A stretch of DNA of 64,000 nucleotides from positions 3,955,900 to 4,019,899 of the forward strand of contig CM049322.1 of assembly GCA_026874595.1 (NCBI GenBank). The letters run 5' to 3'. This stretch comes from Sipunculus nudus (taxonomy: Eukaryota; Annelida; Sipuncula; Golfingiida; Sipunculidae). How positions within the stretch are numbered: position 1 is the first letter of the stretch; every line of letters begins with the position of its first letter. The notes beneath the pieces were generated by a model. The model made no database searches, was not told the DNA's origin, and was given only the letters and a program-made list of their open reading frames with translations. Of this stretch, positions 1 to 11,229 are shown in pieces. A program made the position numbers and the translations under genes.

Positions 1-331
1 GTGATGATGTTTGTGTGATGCAGTGACAGTAATGATGTAGGTGTGATGCAGTGACAGTAATGATGTAAGCCTGATGCTGTGACAGTGATAATGTAGGAAT
101 GATACATTGATGATGTAGGTATGATACAGTGACAGTGATGATGTAGGTATGATACAGTGATGATGTAGGTATGATACAGTGACAGTGATGATGTAGGTAT
201 GATACAGTGACAGTGATGATGTAGGTATGATACAGTGACAGTAATGATGTAGGTGTGATGCAGTGACAGTGATGATGTAGGTTTGATGCAGTGACAGTGA
301 TGATGTAGGCATGAGGCAGTGACAGTGATGT
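1..331. repeat. 28-bp minisatellite, block 1
   Basis: About twelve tandem copies of a 28-bp unit containing GTGATGATGTAGGTATGATA and CAGTGACA. Some copies carry short internal deletions. The block starts before the window. The + strand is G/T rich and nearly free of C. Every frame has stops and 28 is not a multiple of three, so it is non-coding. The unit is related to the arrays at 2.3, 3.4 and 7.8 kb. Confidence 0.9.
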
Positions 332-1254
332 ACTTAATAATTGCATTTTGGTGAGTGGTAACTAGACAACACTCAGCTTTTATAAATGAAATAACTGGAA
401 GAGTCATAATATTAGCAAAATATGGGATGCCTTCCACTTACATTTATAAAACAGTCTTTCATTTTATATACAAAATCACTGAAAAAAAGACAAAACTCTT
501 TTTTGTTTTCTCATATGTTTATTTGTGGGTATACTGCATGCTGGATTTTTTTTTTGAAAATCACACCTAAGGCTGTCACATGTCAAAATATATTGTGGGA
601 TTGAGTTTTTTGTGGCACCTACTTCTAACTTACATTGTACAGGGAAAAAGCTAGATAACCCATAAAAATCTTCTCCAAAATCATTCATCCAAATTGTTTA
701 ATATTTCACAGATAGGATCTAAAGACAAACTCTTTCATGTTTGTTCAAATGATTTTGATCTCTTAAATTTTGGCCAAGTTAAAGGAATTGAGCGTACTCA
801 AATAAAATTTGGCCAAGTAAGCATACTAACATTACAATCTTGTTTGTTAATCACATGATTCATGCTTTAAATTAAGGTTTTTGTGGAACCACCTGCATAG
901 ACCTGTATTTTTTTACAGGCAAATAGCTGTTAATTTTACCCTCTTTCAGCTTCTAAATCTTTATGATGAAATTGTCAAGCTGAATTGTTTAAATTTCACA
1001 TGAATTATTTCAGGGTAGGGTTCTCCCAATTGTATTAGAAGAGAGCAGGTTCATTGAATTTTGGTAGAGTCATTGCCTGTTAGCTTGAAAAAGCATTGTA
1101 GCTGTCAGTATGTCTAAACAGATTCACAAATTATGCACAGATTTTGTCTGTATACATCTATGAATAGCTGGGCACACTGGCAACTGTTTCAGATTTGGCA
1201 ACAGACCAAGATTCAGTTTGTATCTGTTTTTAGTCTTACAGACTGCCAGCTTGG
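332..1254. other. Non-coding stretch, no feature
   Basis: AT-rich sequence between two repeat blocks. Only short chance ORFs are present and I see no splice-flanked open frame, RNA gene or clear transposon end. It could be intron of the plus-strand gene whose possible last exon lies at 2.92 kb. Confidence 0.5.
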
Positions 1255-2065
1255 TCAATCCAGTGCATGTTACACAAGAGAAGTTGATTATCAGCCTAAA
1301 ATTTTGGCATGTCCATGCATTTTTCTCATATGTACACAAGACTGGTGTCTCCACCTACAACGATTTGTATACAGACACTCGGTATATGTCCCTGCTTATT
1401 TCTCAGTGGAATTTGACATATCAGCCTGAAATTGTGCATGTCCTTACATCTTGGGTAGTGTTGTTATATATACAGGACTTGTAGCACCACGTAGAAACTT
1501 TTTGGGTTGATTATAATTATAAAAAAATTATAAAAAAAAAAAAAACTTTTTGGGTTGATTGCATTTGTGCACATATAGCCAAAGGGTAGTTTTATATATC
1601 TGCCTGATATCTGCATGTCTATATATCTTCGATGATTTTCTCATACAAAACCAGGTGGCACCAGGTACAATCAGTTTTGTGTTGTGTACGTCCATGCTAG
1701 TAATTCATGCATGAATTGACATATGTGTATGAAATACAGCTTCCTCCTACACAAGACCTGTGTTGCCACCTACAGTAATATTTGGGCAGTGTATGTGCCT
1801 GCTAGTTTCTCAGAAGTTATTTGGCAGATCAGCCTGCATTTTTGCATGTCCATATATCTTTGTCATATACAAAACTAGTTGCACCACATACAGTTGCTTT
1901 TGCATTGCATGCGTCTGTGAATAACTCAAGAGTGGTTTGATATATGTGACTGAAATTTTGGATGTTTATGCATACATCCTGGATTGCCTTTTTATACACA
2001 AGACTGATGGTGCCATCTACAATCATTTTTGCATAGTATACATCTAAGCCAGCCTCTCAGGAGTG
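1255..2065. repeat. Degenerate tandem repeat, period about 100-175 bp
   Basis: About six diverged copies of a unit carrying, in order, CATATCAGCCTGAAATT, GCATGTCCATACATCTT, ACACAAGACTGGTG, CACCTACA and TTTCTCAG. The ACAAGACTGGTG-like motif recurs near 1336, 1473, 1648, 1752, 1870 and 1999. A short local duplication of CTTTTTGGGTTGATT around an A-rich run (1498-1560) lengthens one unit. No unit keeps an open frame through its neighbours, so I treat it as an old satellite-like array. Confidence 0.65.
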
Positions 2066-2284
2066 ATGTGTGTGTAATTGGTGTTTGTTTTAGGGTTCAA
2101 TTTGTTTAGTACTTGCTTTGTACATGTATATGTCACACATGTGCTTGGAAAGTAATCAAGTACTTTTAAGAAAATAGTCAAGCATGTTAAAAGGACCCAT
2201 TATACCTCATGTATATCCCATTGCACAGGTTCACATTGGGCCTGTAGGCCTTGAATAACTTAAATATGTATTATTACTCTTCAG

Positions 2285-2752
2285 TCATGGTGTTGGTGTG
2301 ATAAAGTAACAGTGATATTCAGACCTGTGATGAAATAACAGCGATGATATTGGTGTGATTAGGTAACAATGAGGATGTAGGTGTGATGAAGTGACAGTGA
2401 TGTTGCTGATGTGAGGAAGTAACAGTGATGATGTTGGTGTGATGAAGTAAGGGTGATGAAGTTTGTGTGATTATGGTGTAATGAAGTTAAACTGATGATG
2501 TTAGTGTGATGATATTTAACAGTGATGATGTTGGTGTGGTTAGGTAACAATGATGATGTTGGTGTGATGATATAACAGTGATGATGTTGTTAAGAAGAAG
2601 TAACAGTGATAATGAAGTTGTGTTGAAATAACAGTGATCATGTTGGTGTGTTATTGGTTTGAAGAAGTAATCTTGATGATGTTATTCTTTTTATTGTTGA
2701 TTTGATGAAGTAACATGAATGATGTTGTTGTGATGAAGTAACAGTCATGATT
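2285..2752. repeat. 28-bp minisatellite, block 2 (degenerate)
   Basis: About fifteen imperfect copies of a 28-bp unit containing GATGATGTTGGTGTGATGAA followed by GTAACAGT. It has the same length and a similar motif order as block 1, but its own consensus (GTAACAGT for GTGACAGT). Several copies are partly deleted. It ends at a run of T. Non-coding. Confidence 0.85.
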
Positions 2753-2920
2753 TTTTTTTTATGATGTTAGAAGGAAAAATGTTTGGACAGTAAATTTAAG
2801 CAAACTGGGCAATCATAGATTGTTAGTTAAAAGTTAAAGTACAGTTTCCAACATTTAAACTGTAGTCTTTAACACCATTGTACATCAAGGGTTATGGTGC
2901 TACCTTGTCTTTCTTTTCAG

Positions 2921-2991
2921 GTCACAAAAAATGGTTAAAGCAAGGGCGGGTTCTGCATAGAATACAGGAAATGACTGAAGAGACGAAATAA
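2921..2991 (+). CDS. Possible terminal coding exon of an unknown gene
   Basis: A strong splice acceptor (pyrimidine tract TGTCTTTCTTTTCAG ending at 2920) is followed by a frame that starts after two bases, reads 22 residues (HKKWLKQGRVLHRIQ, then EMTEETK) and stops at TAA 2989-2991. An AATAAA signal lies at 3346-3351, so a 3' UTR of about 360 bases is possible. The piece is basic and helical in character and I do not recognise the family. If real, it is the last exon of a plus-strand gene starting left of the window, with minisatellite blocks 1 and 2 in its last intron. An isolated acceptor with a short frame can also arise by chance. Confidence 0.3.
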
Positions 2992-3040
2992 CGAGAAACA
3001 CATCAAGAAAGTAAGATAAAGAAGGCAAGAAGGATAAAGG

Positions 3041-3214
3041 CGTGATTACAATCATCACACAAGGTAGACACTCTGCATTTCAAGTGTGAAACTTGTCCAT
3101 CAGGGGTATGTATATCACAGATACAGACGTGATTACAATCACCACACAAGGTAGACACTCTACGTTTGGAGTGTGAAACTTGTCCATCAGGGGTATGTAT
3201 ATCACAGATATAGA
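3041..3214. repeat. 87-bp tandem duplication
   Basis: Two adjacent copies (3041-3127 and 3128-3214), both starting CGTGATTACAATCA and carrying GGTAGACACTCT and CTTGTCCATCAGGGGTATGT, differ at only a few bases. Because 87 is divisible by three, a minus-strand frame (3003-3302, 99 codons) stays open through both and encodes two 29-residue Cys/His-rich units with the motif DIHTPDGQVSH. The region may equally be the 3' UTR of the possible plus-strand exon at 2.92 kb. I do not call it a gene. Confidence 0.8.
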
Positions 3215-3404
3215 CGATCAATTGATCAGCCTGGAGGTTTTTATAATGGGGACAATATTTTTGTCCATCCATTGTGACAGATTCGACAGAAAGAAATATC
3301 ATATGTAACCTATGGGCATAACCTTTGTCAGTTTACTCTGTACAAAATAAAATGTGAGGAACCCAGAATTTATAAGTGTCATTGTGAAACTTTGATGAGA
3401 GATG

Positions 3405-6400
3405 AAGTTAGTGAAATTAGTTATGTTAGTGACAGATGATGACAGTGGTTATGTTAGTGACAGATGATTACAGTGGTTATGTTAGTGACAGGTGATTACA
3501 GGGGTTATGTTAGTGACAGGTGATGACAGTGGTTATGTTAGTGACAGGTGATGACAGTGGTTATGTTAGTGACAGGTGATGACAGTGGTTATGTAAGTGA
3601 CAGGTGATGACAGTGGTTATGTTAGTGACAGGTGATGACAGTGGTTATGTTAGTAATGGGTGATGACAGTGGTTATGTTAGTGACAGGTGATGACAGTGG
3701 TTATGTTAGTGACAGGTGATTCCAGTGGCTATGTTAGTGACAGGTGATTCCAGTGGCTATGATAGTGACAGGTGATTACAGTGGTAATGTTAGTGACAGG
3801 TGATGACAGTGGTTATGTTAGTGACAGGTGATGACAGTGGTAATGTTTCTGACAGGTGATGACAGTGGTTATGTTAGTGACAGGTGATTCCAGTGGTTAT
3901 GTTAGTGACAGGTGTTGACATTGGTTTTGTTAGTGACAGGTGATGAAAGTGGTTATGGTAGTGACAGGTGATTCCAGTGGTTATGTTAGTGACAGGTGAT
4001 TTTAGTGGTTATGTTAGTGACAGGTGTTGACATTGGTTTTGTTAGTGACAAGTGATGACAGTGGTTATGGTAGTGACAGGTGATGACAGTGGTTATGTTA
4101 GTGACAGGTGATTTTAGTGGTTATGTTAGTGACAGGTGATGACAGTGGTTATGTTAGTGACAGGTGATTCCAGTGGTTATGTTAGTGACAGGTGTTGACA
4201 TTGGTTTTGTTAGTGACAGGTGATGACAGTGGTTATGGTAGTGACAGGTGATTCCAGTGGCTATGTTAGTGACAGGTGATTCCAGTGGCTATGTTAGTGA
4301 CAGGTGATTACAGTGGTTATGTTAGTGACAGATGATTCCAGTGGCTATGTTAGTGACAGGTGATTCCAGTGGCTACGTTAGTGACAGGTGATTACAGTGG
4401 TAATGTTAGTGACAGGTGATGACAGTGGTTATGTTAGTGACAGGTGATGACAGTGGTAATGTTAGTGACAGGTGATGACAGTGGTTATGTTAGTGACAGG
4501 TGATTCCAGTGGTTATGTTAGTGACAGGTGTTGACATTGGTTTTGTTAGTGACAGGTGATGACAGTGGTTATGGTAGTGACAGGTGATGACAGTGGCTAT
4601 GTTAGTGACAGGTGTTGACATTGGTTTTGTTAGTGACAGGTGATGACAGTGGTTATGTTAGTGACAGGTGATTCCAGTGGCTATGTTAGTGACAGGTGAT
4701 TCCAGTGGCTATGTGAGTGACAGGTGATTACAGTGGTAATGTTAGTGACAGGTGATGACAGTGGTTATGTTAGTGACAGGTGATGACAGTGGTAATGTTA
4801 GTGACAGGTGATGACAGTGGTTATGTTAGTGACAGGTGATTCCAGTGGTTTTGTTAGTGACAGGTGTTGACATTGGTTTTGTTAGTGACAGGTGATGGCA
4901 GTGGTTATGGTAGTGACAGGTGATTACAGTGGTAATGTTAGTGACAGGTGATGACAGTAGTTATGTTAGTGACAGGTTATGACAGTGGTAATGTTAGTGA
5001 CAGGTGATGACAGTGGTTATGTTAGTGACTGGTGATGACAGTGGTAATGTTAGTTGCAGGTGATGACAGTGGCTGTGTTAGTGACAGGTGAATACAGTGG
5101 TAATGTTAGTGACAGGTGATGACAGTGATTATGTTAGTGACAGGTGATGACAGTGGCTATGTTAGTGACAGGTGATGACAGTGGTTATGTTAGTGACAGG
5201 TGATGACAGTGGTAATGTTAGTGACAGGTGATGACAGTGGTTATGTTAGTGACAGGTGATGACAGTGGTTATGTTAGTGACAGGTGATGACAGTGGTAAT
5301 GTTAGTGACAGGTGATGACAGTGGTTATGTTAGTGACAGGTGATGACAGTGTTTATGTTAGTGACAGGTGATGACAGTGGTAATGTTAGTGACAGGTGAT
5401 GACAGTTGTTATGATAGTGACAGGTGATGACAGTGGTAATGTTAGTGACAGATGATGACAGTGGTAATGTTAGTGACAGATGATGACAGTGGCTATGTTA
5501 GTGACAGGTGATTACAGTGGTAATGTTAGTGACAGGTGATGACAGTGGTTATGTTAGTGACAGGTGATGACAGTGGTTATGTTAGTGACAGGTGATTCCA
5601 GTGGCTATGTTAGTGACAGGTGATTCCAGTGGCTATGTTAGTGACAGGTGATTACAGTGGAAATGTAAGTGACAGGTGGTGACAGTGGTTATGTTAGTGA
5701 CAGGTGATGACAGTGGTTTTGTTAGTGACAGGTGATGACAGTGGTTATGTTAGTGACAGGTGATTTTAGTGGCTATCATAGTGACAGGTGATTCCAGTGG
5801 CTATGTTAGTGACAGGAGATTCCAGTGGTAATGTTAGTGACAGGTGATTACAGTGGTAATGTTACTGACAGGTGATGACAGTGGTTATGTTAGTGACAGA
5901 TGATAACAGTTGTTATGTTAGTGACAGATGATGACAGTAGTTATGTTAGTGACAGATGATGACAGTAGTTATGTTAATGACAGATGATGACAGTGATTAT
6001 GTTATTGACAGATGATGACAGTGTTTATGTTAGTGACAGGTGATGACAGTGGTTATGTTAGTGACAGGTGATGACAGTGGTTATGATAGTGACAGGTGAT
6101 GACAGTGGTTATGTTAGTGGTAGAGGATGACAGTGGTTTTGTTAATGACAAATGATAACAGTAGTTATGTTAGTCACAGATGATGACAGTGGTTATGTTA
6201 GTGGCAGATGATAACAGTGGTTATGTTAGTGACAGGTGATGACAGTGGTTATGTTAGTGGTAGAGGATGAAAGTGGTTATGTTATTGACAGATGATAACA
6301 GTAGTTATCTTAGTGACAGGTGATGACAGTGGTTATCTTAGTGACAGGTGATGACAGTGGTTATGTTAGTGACAGGTGATGACAGTGGTTATGTTAGTGA

Positions 6401-7680
6401 CAGGTGATGACAGTGGTTATGTAAGTGACAGATGATGACAGTGGTTATGTTAGTGACAGGTTATTACAATGGTTATGTTAGTGGCAAGTGATGACAGTGG
6501 CTATATTAGTGGCAAGTGATGACAGTGGTTATGTAAGTGACAGAATATGACAGTGGTTATGTCAGTGAAAGATGATGACAGTGGTTATGTTAATTACAGA
6601 TGATGAATGTGGTTTTGTAAGTGACAGGTGATGGCAGTGTTGATGTTAGTGACAGGTGATGACAGTGGTTATGTTAGTGACAGATGATGACAGTGGTTAT
6701 GTTAGTGACAGGTGATGACAGTGGTTATGTTAGTGACAGATGATTACAGTAGTTATGTTAGTGACAGGTGATGACAATGGTTATGTTAGTGACAGGTGAT
6801 TGCAGTGGTTATGTTAGTGACAGGTGATACAGTGGTGATGTTATTGGCAGGTTAGACAGTGGTAATGTAAGTGACAGGTGATGACAGTGGTTATGTTAGT
6901 GACAGATAATGACAGAGATTAAGTTAAAGACAGATGATGACTGTGGTAATGTTAGTGACATGTGATGACAGTGGTTATGTTAATGACAGATGATGACAGT
7001 GGTTATGTTAGTGACAGATGATGACAGTGGTTATGTTAGTGACAGATGATTACAGTAGTTATGTTAGTGACAGGTGATGGCAGTGTTTATGTTAGTGACA
7101 GGTGATGACAGTGGTTATGTAAGTGACAGGTGATGACAGTGGTTATGTTAGTGGCAGGTGATGACAGTGGTTATGTTAGTGGCAGGTGATGGCAGTGTTT
7201 ATGTTAGTGACAGGTGATGACAGTGGTTATGTTAGTGGCAGGTGATTACAGTGATTATGTAAATGACAGGTGATGACAGTGGTTATGTTAATGACAGGTG
7301 ATGACAGTGGTTATGTTAGTGACAGATGATGACAATTGTTATGTGTGTAACAGGTTAGTGATAGTTGATGAGAGTGATTATGTTAGTGACAGGTGATAAG
7401 AGTGGTTATGTTAGTAACAGGGGATGACATTATTTATGTTAGTGTCACGTGATGACAGTGGTTATGTTAGTGAGAGTTGATGACAGTGGTTATGTTAGTG
7501 ACAGATGATAAGAGTGGTTATGTTAGTAACGGGATGACAGTGGTTATGTTAGTGACAGATGATGACAGTGGTTATGCTAATGACAGATGATGACAGTGTT
7601 TATATTAGTGACAGGTGATGACAGTGGTTATGTTAGTGACAGATGATGACAATGGTTATGTTAGTGAAAGATGATAAATG
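3405..7680. repeat. Large 28-bp minisatellite (about 150 copies)
   Basis: A 4.3-kb uninterrupted array of a 28-bp unit containing GTGACAGGTGATGACAGTGG and TTATGTTA. Common variants replace GATGACAGTGG with GATTCCAGTGG, GATTTTAGTGG or GTTGACATTGG. In the first half these variants recur in fixed order, giving a 12-unit (336-bp) higher-order period; the GATTCCAGTGGTTAT variant sits at 4166, 4502 and 4838. Copies become more diverged toward 6-7.7 kb. The + strand is poor in C. TAG and TGA occur in all frames, so it is non-coding. Confidence 0.97.
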
Positions 7681-7839
7681 TAGACTATTGTTTTCTCGGG
7701 ATGTCAGTGCAAGAGAGTGATAGTGATGTTTGTATTGACAGTGAGAGTAATGATATAGGTATCACTTTGTAAGAGCAGAGTTTCATATGAAGAAAAAAAC
7801 AGTTGTGGAAGGAAGCAGGATGTCGTTACAGTGACAAAG
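7681..7839. other. Spacer between minisatellites
   Basis: About 160 bases with scattered TGATGATG and GTGACAG motifs, probably decayed repeat units, plus unique sequence around 7770-7830. No gene seen. Confidence 0.5.
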
Positions 7840-8195
7840 TGGCTGGATGATGTAATTGTGATGAAGTTAGTGTTATAATGATGTCTTTGTGATGAAGTAA
7901 GTGTTATGGTGATGTCATTGTGATGAAGTTAGTGTCATGATGATGTCATTGTAATGAAGTTAGTGTTATGATGACGTCATTGTATGATCTTAGTGTTATG
8001 ATTATGTCATTGTGACGAAGTAAGTGTGATTATGATGTCATTGTGATGAAGTTAGTGTTATGATGATGTCATTGTAGTGAGGTTAGTGTTATGATGATGT
8101 CATTGTGATGATGTTACTGTCATGATGATGTCATTAAGATGAAATTAGTGTTATGATGTCATTAAGATGAAGTTAGTGTTATGATGATATCATTA
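7840..8195. repeat. 31-bp minisatellite, left part
   Basis: About eleven copies of a 31-bp unit with TGATGAAGTTAGTGTTATGA followed by TGATGTCATTG. It resembles the 28-bp family with three extra bases. The array is cut at 8195 by a DNA transposon and resumes right of it at 10630-10660. Confidence 0.9.
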
Positions 8196-10629
8196 GGCAA
8201 AAAAAAACCTCTGTTTCAGGTAACATAGCAGAAAAATCTTGGGTTGGTTGGTAGGTAAAAGTTTTTTTTGTTTTTTTTTTCTTTACATCCCGTTTCATTA
8301 GAGGAGTTCAATGCGACATGGTCGCTATATGCTATCAATTTACTAAAAAAAAACACCTTTAATTCGTAATTACACAGACACACATGTATCTGAAATAGAT
8401 ATTTCGCCACATATTAAGACATTCCATATCAAAGTCTGACAGGTCCTAAAGTGTTGTGGCCTGATCTTCATCTTCGCTCACTGCTAATTTATGCCAAGAC
8501 GACCAAGTTGCATTCAGGTAACTTGCCACAGTCCCAAGTGATGTCAGAAAATGTCTGATTAATTTTACCTTAAAATTTTGAATGGAGACGTAGATGGAGG
8601 ATAAAAAACAGGAATTATTTTCCCTTGTCGTATCGTTAAAGAGGGCCTAATTTGGATGATGCTATAATGGAAATATTAATGATGGATATCATATAGATGG
8701 TTTGCAAGGTGAGTCAAAGAGACAAAAAGTATAAATACCTTTAAATGCATGTTTATATTGGTTATCATAACTATTTATGCAATGCAATAAATTGTTTTTG
8801 ATCTTTGCGAATTGTTAATACATGACATTTTATTGTAATGATTGTATCACCGGTATTGAGAAAATATTGATGTGTTTACTCTCAAACCATCCTGGGACTT
8901 AACAATTTTAAAATGGTCCAAAGGTTGTCTTTTGATTGTAAAAATTCAGTGTGTACCTGAAGGTTCCAGTTAAAATATGTGATCTGATCTGCTAGTCGCT
9001 GTTGTAGGTATTTACTTTGATCAGAGAAACAAACTTCCTTAATTCATGCAATCCCTAAAAAGAGTTCCTTGGATTTATATTTGATTTAGTACAATTATCT
9101 TACTATTCTTAATCATTTTCTGAGCATAAAGTTTGTACTTTCTGGAATTTTCAAGGAAAGATCAGAAAATTTAATAAATTTCGCACAGATTGCCTTAGGT
9201 CATGATCGTCACCTAATCTATTTGACACATCATTCATGTCAACAGGTCACTTCCTTTTGCCCGGGGCGCATTTAAAAATATTGCCGGTTAACTGAATTGA
9301 CTTGAAATATCCGAAGTTACCATGTGGATTTTCGCGGGAAACTGAAGTGGATTTGCGATCACTGATTTGCCAGAAAAGTCACTATGCGCTCTGTTACCGT
9401 CAACTCACAACTGTCGAGAGGTCAGGAGCTCGCGCAATGCAGCTTGGGTGTGAAAAAAAAAATTGGCTGTTCCTTTTATCGTACACTGCGTACAACTGCT
9501 CAATTTATTATTCAAGATAATATAAGGAGTGTACGAACAGGACGGAACAGCCTCCCGGAGCGCTACCGTGTCTTGCATGTCTCTTTGTGACAACGCATAC
9601 AACCGCGAAGTTTCAACTGGCAATGTGGCTTTTGGACGAAGGAATTCATCAAATAATACAAATACAACTGTTGAAATGGAATATTTTGTTATATTTATAT
9701 ACAGTTATAGGTGAAACAAGCCCATTTTATATCTCCGAATAACTTTGTTTAGACCAGTTGACGTGAAAATCAGTACCGCCGACCGTGTCCATTTTAAACT
9801 TCTGTTAGCAGTATAAAAGTTGAAAGAAAAGAAACTGCTGGAGAATTTGACTTGAGAAAGTCGTGACTTGTAGGGTGGAAAGATGAAATTCAGACATTTT
9901 TGCTGCAAAACAGTTTCATACATAAACATTTAGTCCAGGAAATTCGGCGCGAAAGAAAAATCATTCGCTCAAAACGTATTTTGCTTAACCTTTGCCGAAT
10001 GAAATGACCCCCCTCGTAATTGGTCGGTGCAAGTTTTGTCAGAAAACTCTGACAGTAGTATTGGTATATTCGCGTGTCTGTCAACATAAGGTCTACATCG
10101 TTTAATACCGAAAGCCTGGGCTTCACATATATATAGGCCTGTACCTCCAGCGACACATTTCAAGCGAGGATACACGGAGGTCGGCAAATGAGGAAATTTG
10201 ACCAACTACGTCATAGACATTGTTAGGTCATTTATTAGAATAGACTCTTCATATTATATAATAAGGCAACCTGACAATAAGCTGCCATAAATTACAACAA
10301 TTACAAGTCAAGAAAAAGAGAAGCTTCTAGAAGCATGCGTGTTTAACAGTGGTGAACTTTGGAAATACCAAATGTGTCAATAAACTTTATCCTGTGCGGC
10401 GACTCTTAGCAAAAGTCAGCCTGGCGGGAAACCGAGAGCGCTTTTTCTTAAGAATGAATATAGCGGAAATCTGCACTGAAAAGGTCTGGCGGGAAAATTT
10501 GGACACTTTTTTTCTACGAAGGCATGTATTTATTGCTTATTTTGGCATTCAAATCACTCTAAAAACTTTTTAGTCGGCTGGAAATATTAGGGTCGGTCGG
10601 GTGACCGGAAACAAAAGTTTTTTTTTGCC
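8196..10629. mobile_element. Non-autonomous DNA transposon, PIF/Harbinger-like (TIR, TTA target duplication)
   Basis: The left end GGCAAAAAAAAAC (8196-8208) is matched in inverted orientation by GTTTTTTTTTGCC at 10617-10629. Similarity continues inward for about 27 bases (TGTTTC then GGT on each side). The element is flanked by TTA at 8193-8195 and TTA at 10630-10632. Removing it plus one TTA restores an intact 31-bp repeat (CATTAAGATGAAG, as found at 8131 and 8160), so the ends are fixed by an empty-site comparison. A 3-bp TTA duplication and a GG start are typical of PIF/Harbinger. The 2434 bases contain only chance ORFs of up to 88 codons and no transposase is recognisable, so it would need a transposase in trans. 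Confidence 0.85.
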
Positions 10630-10735
10630 TTAAGATGAAGTTAGTGTTATGATGATGCTATTTGTGAGGAGGTGACCAGTTATTAAATAGCTGTAAGATA
10701 AGGTGTGATATGATGATGCTGATAGTGGGCCATAG
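10630..10735. repeat. 31-bp minisatellite, right remnant
   Basis: Immediately right of the transposon, TAAGATGAAGTTAGTGTTAT continues the array interrupted at 8195. One clear unit and a decayed one (TGATATGATGATGCTG) follow. Confidence 0.8.
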
Positions 10736-10740
10736 AAAGG

Positions 10741-10774
10741 GGTGGGGGGGGGGGGTGGGGGGGGGGGGGGGGGG
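10741..10774. repeat. Poly-G tract
   Basis: A run of G broken only by two T near 10743 and 10756. The + strand could form a G-quadruplex. The exact length is unreliable in assemblies. Confidence 0.85.
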
Positions 10775-10919
10775 AGTGGCTTATCTTGTACGAAAGTTTG
10801 GATGTTTGATTTTGGGAAGAATAAAGTGACATACTTTATATATACGATATATATGTTTGTGTATAAATGGACATTGGTTATGCTGGCGTGTTTATCCAGT
10901 ATTAATCCAATATTCTTAC

Positions 10920-11143
10920 CTCAGGTAACATCTCTGTATAGCTGGCCAATCGGTGATGTCTCTGACCGTGGAGTCCATGTTTTGTACGCACCCAAACCAG
11001 GTCCACATAGATCTCGTCTAGGGGAACCGTGACGTGCTTGTCATGCCAACTCCACAGATCTATCTTGTCATAAAGCTTGAGCAGAGTATCAGCGAGGAGA
11101 CGTTGCAGCTTGTTTCTTTGAGGTAGCTGGACCTCGGCAACAT
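10920..11143 (-). CDS. Cytoplasmic exon: pre-NACHT segment
   Basis: The exon is bounded by acceptor TTCTGTTTAG (ending 11144) and donor GAG|GTAAGA (10919). It reads two bases plus 74 open codons, phase 1 in and phase 0 out. The leading AT joins the G left by the 13302 exon to make Asp. The residues show an amphipathic stretch (RNKLQRLLADTLLKLYDKI), then VPLDEIYVDLVWVR and SYTEMLPE. The pattern of a Leu/Tyr-rich helix, aromatic residues, then PLD-IY--L--V is characteristic of the segment just before NACHT domains in animal NLR-like proteins. It should lie in the cytosol after the membrane helix and be followed directly by the P-loop exon. The nearest matching exon in the window is at 63.5 kb, which is upstream in transcription sense, so it belongs to another gene copy. 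Confidence 0.8.
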
Positions 11144-11229
11144 CTAAACAGAAAACAAGACAGTCAGAATCAGCCAGTCTGTCCAGTGACTTTCAGAATC
11201 CGGATTGCACCCCTTCTGGGCGGTGTCAG

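Noticed and set aside
3405-7680. CRISPR-like repeat array
   Set aside because: 28-bp units follow each other with no unique spacers, and the context is eukaryotic; it is a minisatellite.
8196-10629. Coding exons within the TIR element
   Set aside because: Frames of 60-88 codons overlap on both strands without motifs; nothing resembles a Harbinger transposase or its Myb-like partner.
10742-11032. Plus-strand ORF of 96 codons starting with poly-Gly
   Set aside because: It starts in a G homopolymer and overlaps antisense the well-supported pre-NACHT exon.
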